Both the position numbers and the translations under genes were made by a program. The notes under the pieces are model-generated. The model searched no databases. It saw only the letters and a program-made list of their open reading frames with translations, and was not told the origin of the DNA. From positions 2,153,739-2,217,738 of the forward strand of contig NW_020953950.1 in the NCBI RefSeq assembly GCF_900497805.2: 64,000 nt of DNA, written 5' to 3'. This DNA is from Vombatus ursinus. Its lineage: Eukaryota; Chordata; Mammalia; Diprotodontia; Vombatidae. This document shows, one piece after another, positions 43,336 to 53,174 of the stretch (positions within the stretch are counted from its first letter, which is position 1; every line of letters starts with the position of its first letter).

Positions 43336-43829
43336 CTTCCTAATGCCAGGCCCAGGACCATCTACTACACCACATTGTCTCTCTCAAATAGGACAGTGAA
43401 GCATCTCAAGCCCATGTCATATGAGGCCCAGTTGAAGGCACAGGGATTGTTTAGCCAGAAAAAAAAAAAGACTGAGGAGGGGACATGATTGCTGTGTTCA
43501 AGTATTTGAGAGCTATCTGGTAGAAAATTAATTAAACTTTTTATTTGACCCCAGAGGACAGAATCAGTAGCAACAGAGGGAAGGTGCATAGAGGCTGATT
43601 TAGGTTAAAAGTCAGGAAAAACGTCTTGACAATGAGAGTTATCCCAAAGTTGAATGAGCTACGTGGGAGGTAGTGAGCTCCCTGTTCTTGGAGGACTCCC
43701 AGTAGAGGCTCAATAAGCACTTGTCAGTTATGTTACACTGGGGATTCTTCTTTTGATATGGGTTGGACTAGAATTCTGAGATTCCGTGATTCTGAAATTA
43801 TCAGCTGATGGAGTTCAGCCATACACTTT

Positions 43830-44040
43830 AAATTGTTTAACATGACTTATTTATACCAGGTATATAAAGCAGGATTTATACCAGGTATACAAAGATGGTT
43901 CAGCAGCTGAAAAACAATGGAAATAATAAAATATGCTATACTAAAAAATTCATGTGATTATATCAATAGGTGCTGAAAATGCCTTGGATGAAATCCAACA
44001 TCCAGTCATGGTGAAAATACTAACAAGAATAGGAGAGATT
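43830..44040 (+). mobile_element. L1 ORF2 reverse transcriptase fragment
   Basis: gcaggatttataccaggtat encodes the L1 GFIPG motif; further on gctgaaaatgccttggatga stands for the AEKAFDK block. Confidence 0.65.
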
Positions 44041-44044
44041 TTTT

Positions 44045-44510
44045 TTTTCTCTCAAGAAAACCATTCCCCACCCTCAGGATGCAATTCTTTTTCATCTTTT
44101 TCCTCTCAGAAGTCTTATCCTTCTTCCTTCAAGGTTCAGCTCAGAAAAAAAACTCTGCTAAGAAGCTTTCCCTGAAGCCACCAGCATTCATATACATACA
44201 CACATGCGTTAATATGTCTAATCCTCACATCAATAGTGCTAGCCTTGTTTTACAGACAAGGAAACTGAGGCTTTATAGATGCCTATAGACATAGCATTAA
44301 TAAGTGGCAGGGACAGGATTCAAACCCAGGTCTCTCCAATTCCACGATATCATAGGCCTGCATAGAAGCATTTATGTTGCATCTCCTACTAAACTGTGAC
44401 CTTCTTGAAGATTATTTTAGAAATTTTCCTATCTCTCTTGGCCCCTAGGATATTATAATGCTCATGGGAACTACTAAAACATTTGTTTAATTAATTAGTT
44501 AGCCAGCATT
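44045..44510 (+). mobile_element. L2 3' end, split by MIR
   Basis: 44,045-44,202 (ttccttcaaggttcagctca, gaagctttccctgaag) and 44,350-44,510 (aaactgtgaccttcttgaag, aaaacatttgtttaattaat). Confidence 0.68.
44203..44350 (-). mobile_element. MIR fragment
   Basis: taatcctcacatcaatagtg, cagacaaggaaactgaggct, ggattcaaacccaggtctct. Confidence 0.72.
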
Positions 44511-44561
44511 ACCTGCACTAAAGGTAATGAGTCTTATACCCTGTATTCATAATCATTTATT

Positions 44562-44814
44562 GTTGTTCGTTTTTCAGTCATGCCCAGCTCTCCGTGTCCC
44601 CATGTGGGGTTTTCTTGGCAAAGATACAGGAGTGGTTTGCCATTTTTTTTCTCCAGCTCATTTTACATAACAGGAAACTGAGGCAAACAGGGTGAAGTGA
44701 CTTGCCTAGGGTCACAGAGCTATTAAATGTCTGAGGCCATATTTGAACTCCCAAAGATTAGTCTTCCTTGATTCTAGGCCTGGCACTCTATCCACTGCAC
44801 CACTTAGCTGCCCA
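44562..44814 (-). mobile_element. MAR1 SINE with TSD
   Basis: tgttcgtttttcagtcatgc to cacttagctgccca. TSD atcatttatt at 44,552-44,561 and agcatttatt at 44,815-44,824. It entered an antisense L2 end. Confidence 0.88.
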
Positions 44815-44922
44815 AGCATTTATTAAGTGTGTAAGGCTCTGGATTAGGTGCTGAGGATGCAAAAACAAAAATAAGACATTCCCTGCCCTCGGGGAGATTA
44901 TATTCTAGAGAGGATTTTCTTG
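44815..44922 (-). mobile_element. L2 end fragment
   Basis: gcatttattaagtgtgtaag, aggtgctgaggatgcaaaaa, cctgccctcggggagattat. The target of the MAR1. Confidence 0.75.
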
Positions 44923-45034
44923 ATAAATGGGATGAGGAAAGATGATGAAACCATCCCAAGCTAATGAAACCTTCTCTATTAGAGTGATGATTTAAGAGAG
45001 ACTCACAAACAACTCTTGGACCTTTCTTTCTTTC

Positions 45035-45458
45035 TAAAACTCACATTCCCATATTCCTGGTTCCAACCAAATGGGTTGACTTGCTACTCTCCAAACTCCA
45101 TGTGTCATCTGTCATTTGCACAGGCCATTTCTCATGCCTGGAATTCACTCTCTCCTCTTCTCTGTCTCCTAGAATCCCTGGCTTCTTTCAAGTCTCAACT
45201 CAAGTACCACCTATTTCTTGATGCTTTCCCTGATTCCATGACCTCCCACAGCTATTAGTACCTTCCCCAGGATCCCAAGCCAATCATTTTGTATTTATAT
45301 TATTTTGATTGACTTCTCTGAATACATGTTATTCATTCCAATAGAATATAAGCTTCCTGAGGGCAGGGACTATTTCGTTTTTGTCCTTATATCCACAGCA
45401 TCTAGAACATTGCTTGGTACATAGTAGGTGCTTTAATAAATGTTAGTTAAGTTGTATC
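45035..45458 (+). mobile_element. L2 3' region, about 420 bases
   Basis: catgcctggaattcactctc, ttcaagtctcaactcaagta, aagcttcctgagggcaggga, ttggtacatagtaggtgctt, taataaatgttagttaag. Confidence 0.88.
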
Positions 45459-46311
45459 AAAAGTGATTCCAATAAGGAATAAAGCTTTTTCAAGCTAACA
45501 AGGTGGGTTTTTTACTGAAAATCTGAGAGATGCCCATGACCTACTTCCTGCTTTTTTTTTCTTTACAACCAAAAGAGGACAGAGAAGGGAAGATTAAGCA
45601 CAGAGCCATGAAAAGTATTTTTTTCCTCCAGACCACACATAACATTAGCAACCAGCAGGAAAATAAAATTATCATAATACATTTTCTCCAAGCTCCACTG
45701 TTCTATCTTCCACTGCATTAAAAATGTGAATTGTGTCCAAATCAAGAAATAGCTCCAGAAAGTATAAAAAAGGCAAAAGATATTATAGCAAAATGAATAT
45801 TAGTAAGAGGGAAATTGCTACACTTGAGGCAATAAAAACCTTTGCAAAGCCAAGGAAAAAAGATCTGGGATTAAAATTATAATAAATTACTTTTAGTTTT
45901 ATCACTTGGTAAATTGCTTGATATTAGTGTCACCAAGCCTCTGTTTCCTTTCATCTACTCAGGCGCATTACAGATTTGGCTCGAGCAAGAATCTGATTAG
46001 ATCGGCATCATTTTGACAGAGTTATCTTATTAACTCATCTTGTGGCTCATTATTTTAAACATGGTTCCACTTTCTCAACCTCTTCCATGTTCTGCCTCGC
46101 TATCATTTACTATTTAGACTCACACCCCCAGTTCCTTGACCTAAAGGCAATCTATCCAGTGTTCAGAAGGGAGTGCCTGGGAAATGTCAGAGCCTTAAGA
46201 AAACAAGGAGCTTGCTTGGTTTGTTCAAAGGCCCGTGCCAATTGTTCTGGGCATCATGTCTAGTGGCCAAGAAGGGTGGTGAGACTTCAGTGCCCTGCAA
46301 GAAATGTTTAG
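45459..46311. other. repeat-free island, candidate conserved non-coding DNA
   Basis: About 850 bases with no known repeat. 45,830-46,050 has AT-rich homeobox-like words (ataataaattac, ctgattagatcgg). Frames of 60-73 codons show no domain. Confidence 0.4.
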
Positions 46312-46500
46312 GACATACAACCATTCAATGTAAGGCCCTATGATCAGCACTGGAAGAGATTCAAAGACAAATACTAATGCAAAGTCTTTATCCTCATTGA
46401 CAGTCTAGTAGGGGACTAAATCACATATACAAATAACATAATACAAATTAAGACATAAATTCAAGACAAGAATAAAGCTAGAAGTGACTTTCTACGAGTT
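46312..46500 (-). mobile_element. L2 fragment
   Basis: gccctatgatcagcactgga, tgacagtctagtagggga, diverged. Confidence 0.55.
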
Positions 46501-46564
46501 AAAGGGCCTCCAATCCAGGCATGGACAAAGGCCAGCATAAGTATTCAGAAGCAGGTGTGCTCAA

Positions 46565-46770
46565 ATTGATATAAGAATCCTAGATTTAGAGCCAGAATGG
46601 ACCTCAAGGGCCATCTAGCCCAACCTCTCACACACCCCCCCCATTGTTAAGATAAGGAAACTGAGAGGGGTTGAGTGATGTGGCACTGGGTCACACAACT
46701 GTTAAGTAACTGTTAAGAGGCAGGTCTTGAACCTGGCTCTTCCCGGCTCCAAACCCAATACTATATTCAC
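46565..46770 (-). mobile_element. MIR3 SINE
   Basis: gccatctagcccaacctctc, gataaggaaactgagagggg, cttcccggctccaaacccaa. Confidence 0.78.
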
Positions 46771-46894
46771 ATTACCTCCCCAAGGGAATGACTCATATTC
46801 TATTTTGGTTAGAGTGGGCAAAGAGAAGTATAAAATAAGTCTGGAAGATATGTTGAAGCCAATAGTGGAGGTTCATAAATGCCAGGACAAGAGC

Positions 46895-46976
46895 CAGAGT
46901 GACGTAGCCATCCTTGAAGTCAGGAAGACCTGGGTTCAAGTCCTTCCTCAGACACACACACACACACACACACACG
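46895..46976 (+). mobile_element. SINE head running into (CA)n
   Basis: tgaagtcaggaagacctggg and ttcctcagacac are a MAR1/SINE1 head; from 46,951 it becomes a (CA)13 microsatellite. Confidence 0.65.
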
Positions 46977-47059
46977 CTCACATGCACGTACAGAGGATCT
47001 CTTATTCCAAGCAAATGTTCCAGTTCCATTTGTGAATTCTGAAATTCCTTTAGATCATC

Positions 47060-47235
47060 ATGATCCTTTACCATTCTATCTCTCTCAATGCCTTAAAACC
47101 CCTAAACCTGTTCTTCCCTGGTGCCTCCATTCCCTTCATCCCTCAGTTCTTTCCCAGACCATCACCCTTTCATTGCCTTCTGCCTTCTTACTCATTTTCA
47201 GTTGAGGCCCTTGTTCCATGTCTTAAATTTACATA
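47060..47235 (+). mobile_element. L2 ORF fragment
   Basis: Pyrimidine-rich coding-like text; 47,190-47,230 encodes LLTHFQLRPLFHVLN, like the L2 IDSHAHRPRALFHTFN part. Its second half belongs to the duplicated segment. Confidence 0.5.
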
Positions 47236-47427
47236 CAAGAGATGTCCTTAAAAATGCTTGATGAATTGGAGGTCAAAGTGCAATGGATCTTAATATGATA
47301 AAGAATGTCTGTATCTGGCTCATTACAAGGTCTAAGACATCATAATGAAGAAAATTACTCAATGAGTAATGCTGCAGAGACAATCCTATGAGTTACTGGA
47401 AAGGTAGTAAAACACCCTCAAAATAAG
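47173..47427 (+). repeat. duplicated 250-bp segment, copy A
   Basis: From gccttctgccttcttactca to ggaaaggtagtaaaacaccc. It aligns without large gaps to 50,950-51,204, with about 19 differences by eye (roughly 92% identity). The second half is not a family I know. Confidence 0.8.
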
Positions 47428-48470
47428 ATGGTATCATCCTATCCCTTCTTCAATGCCTTGGTGATCCAATTCAATTCTATACTACCATCCCCTCTTAATC
47501 TCTTGCCCCCTTGTCATTTATCAATCATACCTTGCCAAATCTCAACCCAAGATTACTCTCCCCACATATTTCCTTTGCTCCTGTTCACTTATAGAACTGA
47601 AAAAATTCACAGAACTGTGCTGATTGGATCCACTATAAATTTATGTTATCAAATCTCAACTGAGTGCTCACTGATACAAGGCAATTCTACTCCTCCCCAT
47701 ATGATTCAATATTCAGTCCTCCACAATGGCTGTTTGAAACATTCTTATATATCATCAAACATCTCACAGTACCTCTCTCAGCTGAGAACTTTGCTTCAAT
47801 CTTCACCCAAAAATATTGAGGCCATTCACCATAAGCTCCCTTTTCTTCTCTTCCTTATCTCTTAATTCCAACGTCTTTCCCCTTTACTCCTCCTTCATGC
47901 CTATCTCAGATGAAAAGGTAGTCCTTCTCCTTGCCAAGGTAAACCTTCTACATATGCTCTTGATTCGAAACACTCCCATCTTTTCCAGAAGATTGCCCCA
48001 ACTATCATCCCTACTCTCTCCTATCTTCAATCTCTTCCTATCTATTGGCTCCTTCCTTGTTACCTACAAACATGCCCTTGTCTCTGCATCCTTAAAAACT
48101 TTCTCTTGAACCAACGATTCATGCTAGTTATTACAACTTTTCTCTTTCTCTTGGCTAAACTCCTTGAAAACTTCATCTGCTCTTCTTTTCCTCTCACTTC
48201 CTTCTAAATCCATTGCAATCTGGCTTTCAACATTATCATTCAAGTGAAACTTCTCTCTCTAAAATTATAAATGACCTGTCAATTTCCAAATCTAATGACA
48301 TTTTCTCAATCCTCAACCTTCTTGACCTCTCTTCCACATTTGATACAACTGATGCCTTTCTCCCAGATACTTCTGACCTTCTCCTCCTAAGTATATGACC
48401 ATTTTTTTCAATCTTCTTTCCTAAATCCTCACCCATGTTACTTCCTTAAGATTCTGTCCTGGGACCTCAA
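47428..48470 (+). mobile_element. L2 ORF with reverse transcriptase
   Basis: 47,820 onward gives attgaggccattcaccataa (L2 KIEAIRxxL). 48,213-48,398 encodes SGFQHYHSSETSLSKIINDL and ILNLLDLSSTFDTTDAF, the L2 SGFRPxHSTETAL and LLDLSAAFDTVDH blocks. 48,445-48,470 is a remnant of VPQGSVLGP. Partly open frames remain (145, 97 and 61 codons) but in different phases. Confidence 0.8.
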
Positions 48471-48949
48471 ATGAGTACATTCAGGCAAAGCATTTTGCAA
48501 ACCTTAAAGGGCCATATAAATACTAGTTCTCCTCAATCCTGGTGGCCTGTTTCCAGAGACTCAGTCTCTCATTTCTGCTTCTGCTCCTATCCTACAGTAT
48601 AATTCCAAGGAAATCACTAAAACAAAGCTTACATATGGTGCTTATCTAGGTCTTCCCAAACATAGGTAGCAGTATTTCCACTTTAGCATAAACACTCAAC
48701 GTACAATCTGGATATTTTGTATGGGACAGCTTTTATTTCACCCACTGCAGAAAATGAATAAAATGAAAAGGACTCACAGGTGACTAAGTGAATACTGGAA
48801 ACATAAAACATTTCACCCATTATACCAATTATACTTCCACTATCTAAAGACACTTTACACCAAACAAATACTCCTCATTCACCTTGAACCTGTTCCCTCT
48901 CTCACTGGCATGGGCTTCTGCTGTAAGCCACCCCTGCTGCTCCCTTAAT
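48471..48949. other. mostly unassigned
   Basis: A THER1 end fragment lies at 48,480-48,530 (gcattttgcaaaccttaaag). The other 420 bases show no repeat or gene. Confidence 0.45.
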
Positions 48950-49160
48950 AATATGTTTTAGAATTTTGCCCAGAGTTAATGTCAAGCTCATCAGCCCATA
49001 GTTTGAAGACTCTACTCTCTTTTTTTAAATTACAGCAACATTTGCCCTCTCCATTCCTATAGTACTCTCCTATTCTCTGTGACCTTTCAAAGATCACTGC
49101 CAACAGCTCAGCAATCACATCTGATGGTACTGCCATTTTTCATCCTGCTCTTTTATTAAG
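48950..49160 (-). mobile_element. CR1/L3 reverse transcriptase fragment
   Basis: The minus strand encodes DVIAELLAVIFERSQRIGEY and, after a gap, KKESRVFKLWADELDI, from the CR1/L3 block DLIAEPLSxIFxxSxxTGxVPEDW...KKG. An open frame of 63 codons remains at 48,945-49,136. Confidence 0.7.
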
Positions 49161-50484
49161 TCACCTACTCCACAATTCTGAGGAAAGGGCTTTGAAAACC
49201 TTAAACATTATACAAACATGAGCTATTCTTGATTTGGAAGAAGTTGCAAATTCTCCTCTCTGCCAGAGCTGGCACATACATAGGGAGCAGCTGGCTTTTC
49301 CCTCTCTTGTCTCCTCCCTCATTTTTTGAAGGTCTTTTGTGAAAAAAAAAAAAAACAGAATAATTTGAAAAACCTGGCCCAGATGCCTTGGGAAAAGATG
49401 TGTGATAGCAAGGGAAAGGAAGAAAACATAGGAGCATCTCTCCAAACCACAAGTACAGATGCAAGTAGGAGGCATAACACCAAGGTGCTGGGAAAAAGAG
49501 AAGGCTGAAATCACCACAAGCCAGTATAGAGTTGAAAACAAATATTTATTTCACCAGTCCAAGAAAGGAATGTTGTTATAGTCCCTTGAGAGACTATTTG
49601 TATAAGACATGTCATCTCTTACCCTCATCATATGACCAGTTAACCCATCTCTTTCTATCATACACTTTCCCATGGGAGTCATGAAAACAGAGTATATAAA
49701 AATCTTTTCAGGAGAATGGAAGCACTCTGGCCTGGAGTTTGAGCTAAAAATATATTTAGCCAATGACAAAGGCTCTAGTGTGGTATCTCCAGGTGAAGCA
49801 ACTGCTAGAGAGCTAGTCCTCTGAAGAAGGTAACAAGCACCATTTGCTGGAGAGTAGTAGAACTGTGGAACTGAGCAGAGAAGCTTAACCACAGGAAGTA
49901 GTTGGTTATAGTAGTTTCCACTATGGTGGAAAGCAATGCCAGGAACTGGGCTGGGTAGAGTTAAAGAGGGCAGTGAGTGAGGCTGGTGAAAAGGAACCAC
50001 CACCTACTGGGACCTTAAAATAGCTATATAATGTAACTGTTGGACTCCCTGTGAAAGCTACCTGTGAGAAAGCAAGATGGAAGAAATGAAGAAACCACAG
50101 AAATGAGCACTGGTATATAGGAGAAAATTTAGACCTACATCTTCTCTGGGGACCCACCTACGGCAGGACCATAGGTCACGGGGACCATAGAGAAGTCTCA
50201 GGAGGGAGAGAATGGAGGGTCATTCACTAAAAGTAGATATAAGTCCTTTCTATATCCACAGATACACAAAACTGTTTTACATTTTAAACCTTGTCCTAGG
50301 TGCTTATAAGGGGTACTGGTGGCTACTCTTAGGGGAATGTCAGATATTAATGCTCCTGAGTTCCACCTGGGTAGGGACAATGATCCAAAGAAGTGCAAAG
50401 GTCCCCCCAAAATCTGGGCTTTTAAAATCAGAAAGGAGCCTCTGACATGAGGGTGATACTAATATGATTTCCACAAAATGATTC
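49161..50484. other. mostly unassigned; possible old LTR
   Basis: A THER1 end fragment at 49,168-49,225, then 1.2 kb that I cannot name. The minus strand has a 150-codon frame (49,551-50,003) without a domain, ending just before a polyadenylation-type signal at 49,545-49,550. An LTR fossil in minus orientation is possible but not shown. Confidence 0.3.
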
Positions 50485-50949
50485 AATAAAAAAAAATCAA
50501 AACTTATTTTTTTACTACTGTGTAAACTTACTTCCTACCCTCAGACTCCTAGAAACTCTCCCAGTAGAATATAAGTGACTTGAGGTGAGAGATTCTTCGT
50601 TTCATTTTTGTTTCTGCATCTCCAACCCTAGTACAAGTCAAATATTCATATGGCTGTTCCCTTCAGTGGTGCATGTTACAGTATATCCATGCCTTCCCAT
50701 CTTGTGCAACTTTTATCCACGTCCTTCTATAAATCTGCCACAGAAAAGTTAACCCACCATGCTAGAGAATGTCTTCACTTTCTCCTGACATCCTACCAAC
50801 CCCAGGGAAGCACTCTGGCTTCCCACCACTCATCCTTAATCTTCACCACATGACAAGGCATCTCTTTCCCTCCTATACTTTCCTGATGACACCTTGAATT
50901 CCAATGCTTCAAGGTTCCTATTGGTTCCCACCCATCATTTGCTCTCCCT
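50485..50949 (+). mobile_element. L2 fragments
   Basis: 50,520-50,645 is an eroded L2 end (cagtagaatataagtgactt). 50,646-50,949 is pyrimidine-rich and L2-like, weakly supported. Confidence 0.45.
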
Positions 50950-51204
50950 TGCCTTCTGCCTTCTTACTCATTTTCAGTTGAGGCTCTTGTTCCAGGTCTT
51001 ACATTTATATACAAAAGATGTCCTTAAAAATGCTTGATGAATTGGAGGTCAAAATGCAATAGATCTTCATATGATAAAAAATGTCTGTCTCTGGCTCATT
51101 ACAAGGTCTAAGACATCATAAGGGAGAAAATTACTCGATGAGTAAGGCTACAGAGACTATCCTATGAGTTACTGGAAAGGTAGTAAAGCACCCTAAAAAT
51201 AAAT
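50950..51204 (+). repeat. duplicated 250-bp segment, copy B
   Basis: Partner of 47,173-47,427 in the same orientation, 3.78 kb downstream. DNA on either side is not alike in the two places. Confidence 0.8.
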
Positions 51205-51231
51205 AAAGCCCTTCTTCTCTCCCCCCTTCAT

Positions 51232-51442
51232 GGGAGGTGATAGTGTGGGGCAGTGAACATAGTATTGACTTAGCAATCAAAGAGCCTGGGTTCAGCATCC
51301 TACCCCTGCTATTTCCTACCTATATGGCCTTGGACAATTTATTCAGCTCTCTAGGGATCCATTTCCTTATCTATAAGGGAAGGGGGCGTTAAATGAAATT
51401 CCCTCTAGGGTCCCTTCTAGCTCTAAATTTATGATCCTAGGT
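51232..51442 (+). mobile_element. MIR3 SINE
   Basis: tgtggggcagtgaacatagt, gcctgggttcagcatcctac, tggccttggacaatttattc, cttctagctctaaatttatg. Confidence 0.75.
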
Positions 51443-52451
51443 ATAGTAATCCTCTCTCAGTGACTGTAATGTCAGCTCAGAGTTGGGGGTGAGGATGGAG
51501 GAGATGGGACAAGGACAGAGGACAATTTTAGATTTTAAGATCCAAATCTTAAAAAACAAATAAATACAAATGGCTCCTAGTTTACCTTTGAAAACCAGAT
51601 GGGGACCAACCATCTCTGCCCATATTGTGACCTTGGGAAGAAGAGAGGGACAGAGACAGAGAGACAGACAAAGAGAGAGACAGAGACAGAGAGACAAAGA
51701 CAGACTAATGGAGAATAAGGGACGGGAAGGGGCAGAGGGAGGGAGAAATGGGAAGAGGGGAGGAAGGAAGATGGGAAATGAAGGGGGACACAGAGACAGA
51801 CAGACTTTATTCTCCACCCCCCCTTAATGGGACAGATATTCTCATTTTCATTCTTTGATTCTGTCTTCCCCTCTCTCCCCCTCCCTCCCTCCTTCCTCTC
51901 TTCTTCCCTCTCCCCCCACCCAGGTTCCCCATCCCAAAAGAAAGGAAGATAGCTATTGATGTAAAAGGCCAGTTAGTGCCCTTTCTGTCTCTTGCTATCT
52001 TCCTGGGGGATAGGAGAAGCTCCTGGCAGGTTCGGGGTGGGGGAACAGGAGAGGGGATTGTGGTGGGATTTTTTTTTTCCTTTCACATGTTCTAACAATT
52101 TGCCTCTAATCAGGGAGCCATGCTTTCATATCCTATGGTGTTCTCTTAGCAGAGAAAAGGCAGACTAATTTCCCTAACAGCAGTCAGCTCTCAGGAATAA
52201 CCTTTCAGTTAAGGGGCATCCTTCTTTGCTTTCTAAAGATTGCTTTTCCCCACCAATGACTCCCTCCTCACAGAATATGAGAGGTGAGGATGAAGGGGGC
52301 AAGCATAGAGCTGGTTTTCTGGATGCCCCTAATTTCTGCCTGCCTAAACGGCAACAGAGTTAGGTTGTCCTGAAATGCCTGTGAGGCTGTACTGGGGATC
52401 AGCTTAGGTAAGAGACCTCAAAAAGGGCTACTGGTTTAGCATATCTTTGGA
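51443..52451. other. unassigned, with AG- and CT-rich microsatellites
   Basis: (GAGACA)n at 51,645-51,700, G/A-rich to 51,790, C/T-rich at 51,860-51,920. 51,940-52,440 is ordinary single-copy-looking DNA with words such as ctctaatcagggagcc. The 126-codon minus frame at 51,437-51,817 is from the microsatellite. Confidence 0.45.
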
Positions 52452-53085
52452 TAAAAATAACTGACATTTACACAGCAGGAAAGTCTGCAAATCACTTTAC
52501 ATATATTACCTGGGTTTCCAAAGAACCCTGAGAGGCAAGCACTATGGGTATTATTTTCTCCATTTTATAAACAAAGAAACTGAGATTCAAAGATGTGACT
52601 TGACTACAATCACTCATCTAAAAAGTATCAAAAGAAGGATTTTAACCCAGGTCTTTTGGAGAAATCATAAGATCATAGATTTAGAGCCAGAAGAAACCCT
52701 GGAGGACATCAAATCCAGTACTCTCCTTCTGAGTATTGGAACTAAGGAAACTGAGGCAAAGATTAAGTGATTTGCCTGAATTAACATAGCTAAGTAATAT
52801 CAGAGGAGGAATTTGAACTCAGGTCCTTCTGATTCATCCAATGTGCTATTAAGTAGGTAGCTAGATGGCTCAGTGGACCTGGAGTCCAGAAGGTCTGAGT
52901 TCAAAACCAGCCTTAGACACTTACTAGTTATTCGTGCTGGGCTAGTCACTTAACTTCTATCCATCTCAGTTACTTCATAATGTAATGTGGGGATAAATAG
53001 TGTTACCTGAGGATCAAATGAAGTAATATTTGTAAAATACTTTGCAAACCCTAAGGTATAGTGACAGTCGATCATGATAATAGCA
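52452..53085. mobile_element. row of three SINEs: THER1 (-), MIR3 (-), THER1 (+)
   Basis: 52,452-52,660: aatcactttacatatattac, aaagaaactgagattcaaag. 52,663-52,850: agatcatagatttagagcca, ggaaactgaggcaaagatta. 52,852-53,085: gtaggtagctagatggctca, aatactttgcaaaccctaag. Confidence 0.78.
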
Positions 53086-53174
53086 TGATACCTCTCAAAG
53101 AAATGAGAGCTCAAAGTGACTTCCATGTTTTTGAATGTGATAAACTGACTTATAATTTTTTTTTTACTCCTGGG

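Larger units (their letters stand above)
42741..43384 (-). mobile_element. MIR, split by MAR1
   Basis: 42,741-42,951 ((TAA)n, cagcacttaaaattctg, ggatctgaacccacatcttc) and 43,351-43,384 (cccaggaccatctactacac). Confidence 0.75.
42535..43795 (+). mobile_element. CR1/L3 3' end, host of a four-level nest
   Basis: 42,560-42,740 (gtagtactgtgttcagttct, gaatgcagaggaggg) resumes at 43,385 (aggacagtgaagcatctcaa) and runs to ttgggttggactagaatt and gattccgtgattctg. The break holds MIR, MAR1 and SINE1, one inside the other. Confidence 0.82.

Noticed and set aside
49551-50003. 150-codon minus-strand open frame
   Set aside because: No recognisable family; composition like ordinary non-coding DNA; may lie in an old LTR. 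Not enough to call a gene.
51437-51817. 126-codon minus-strand open frame
   Set aside because: Produced by a (GAGACA)n tract and adjoining purine-rich DNA.
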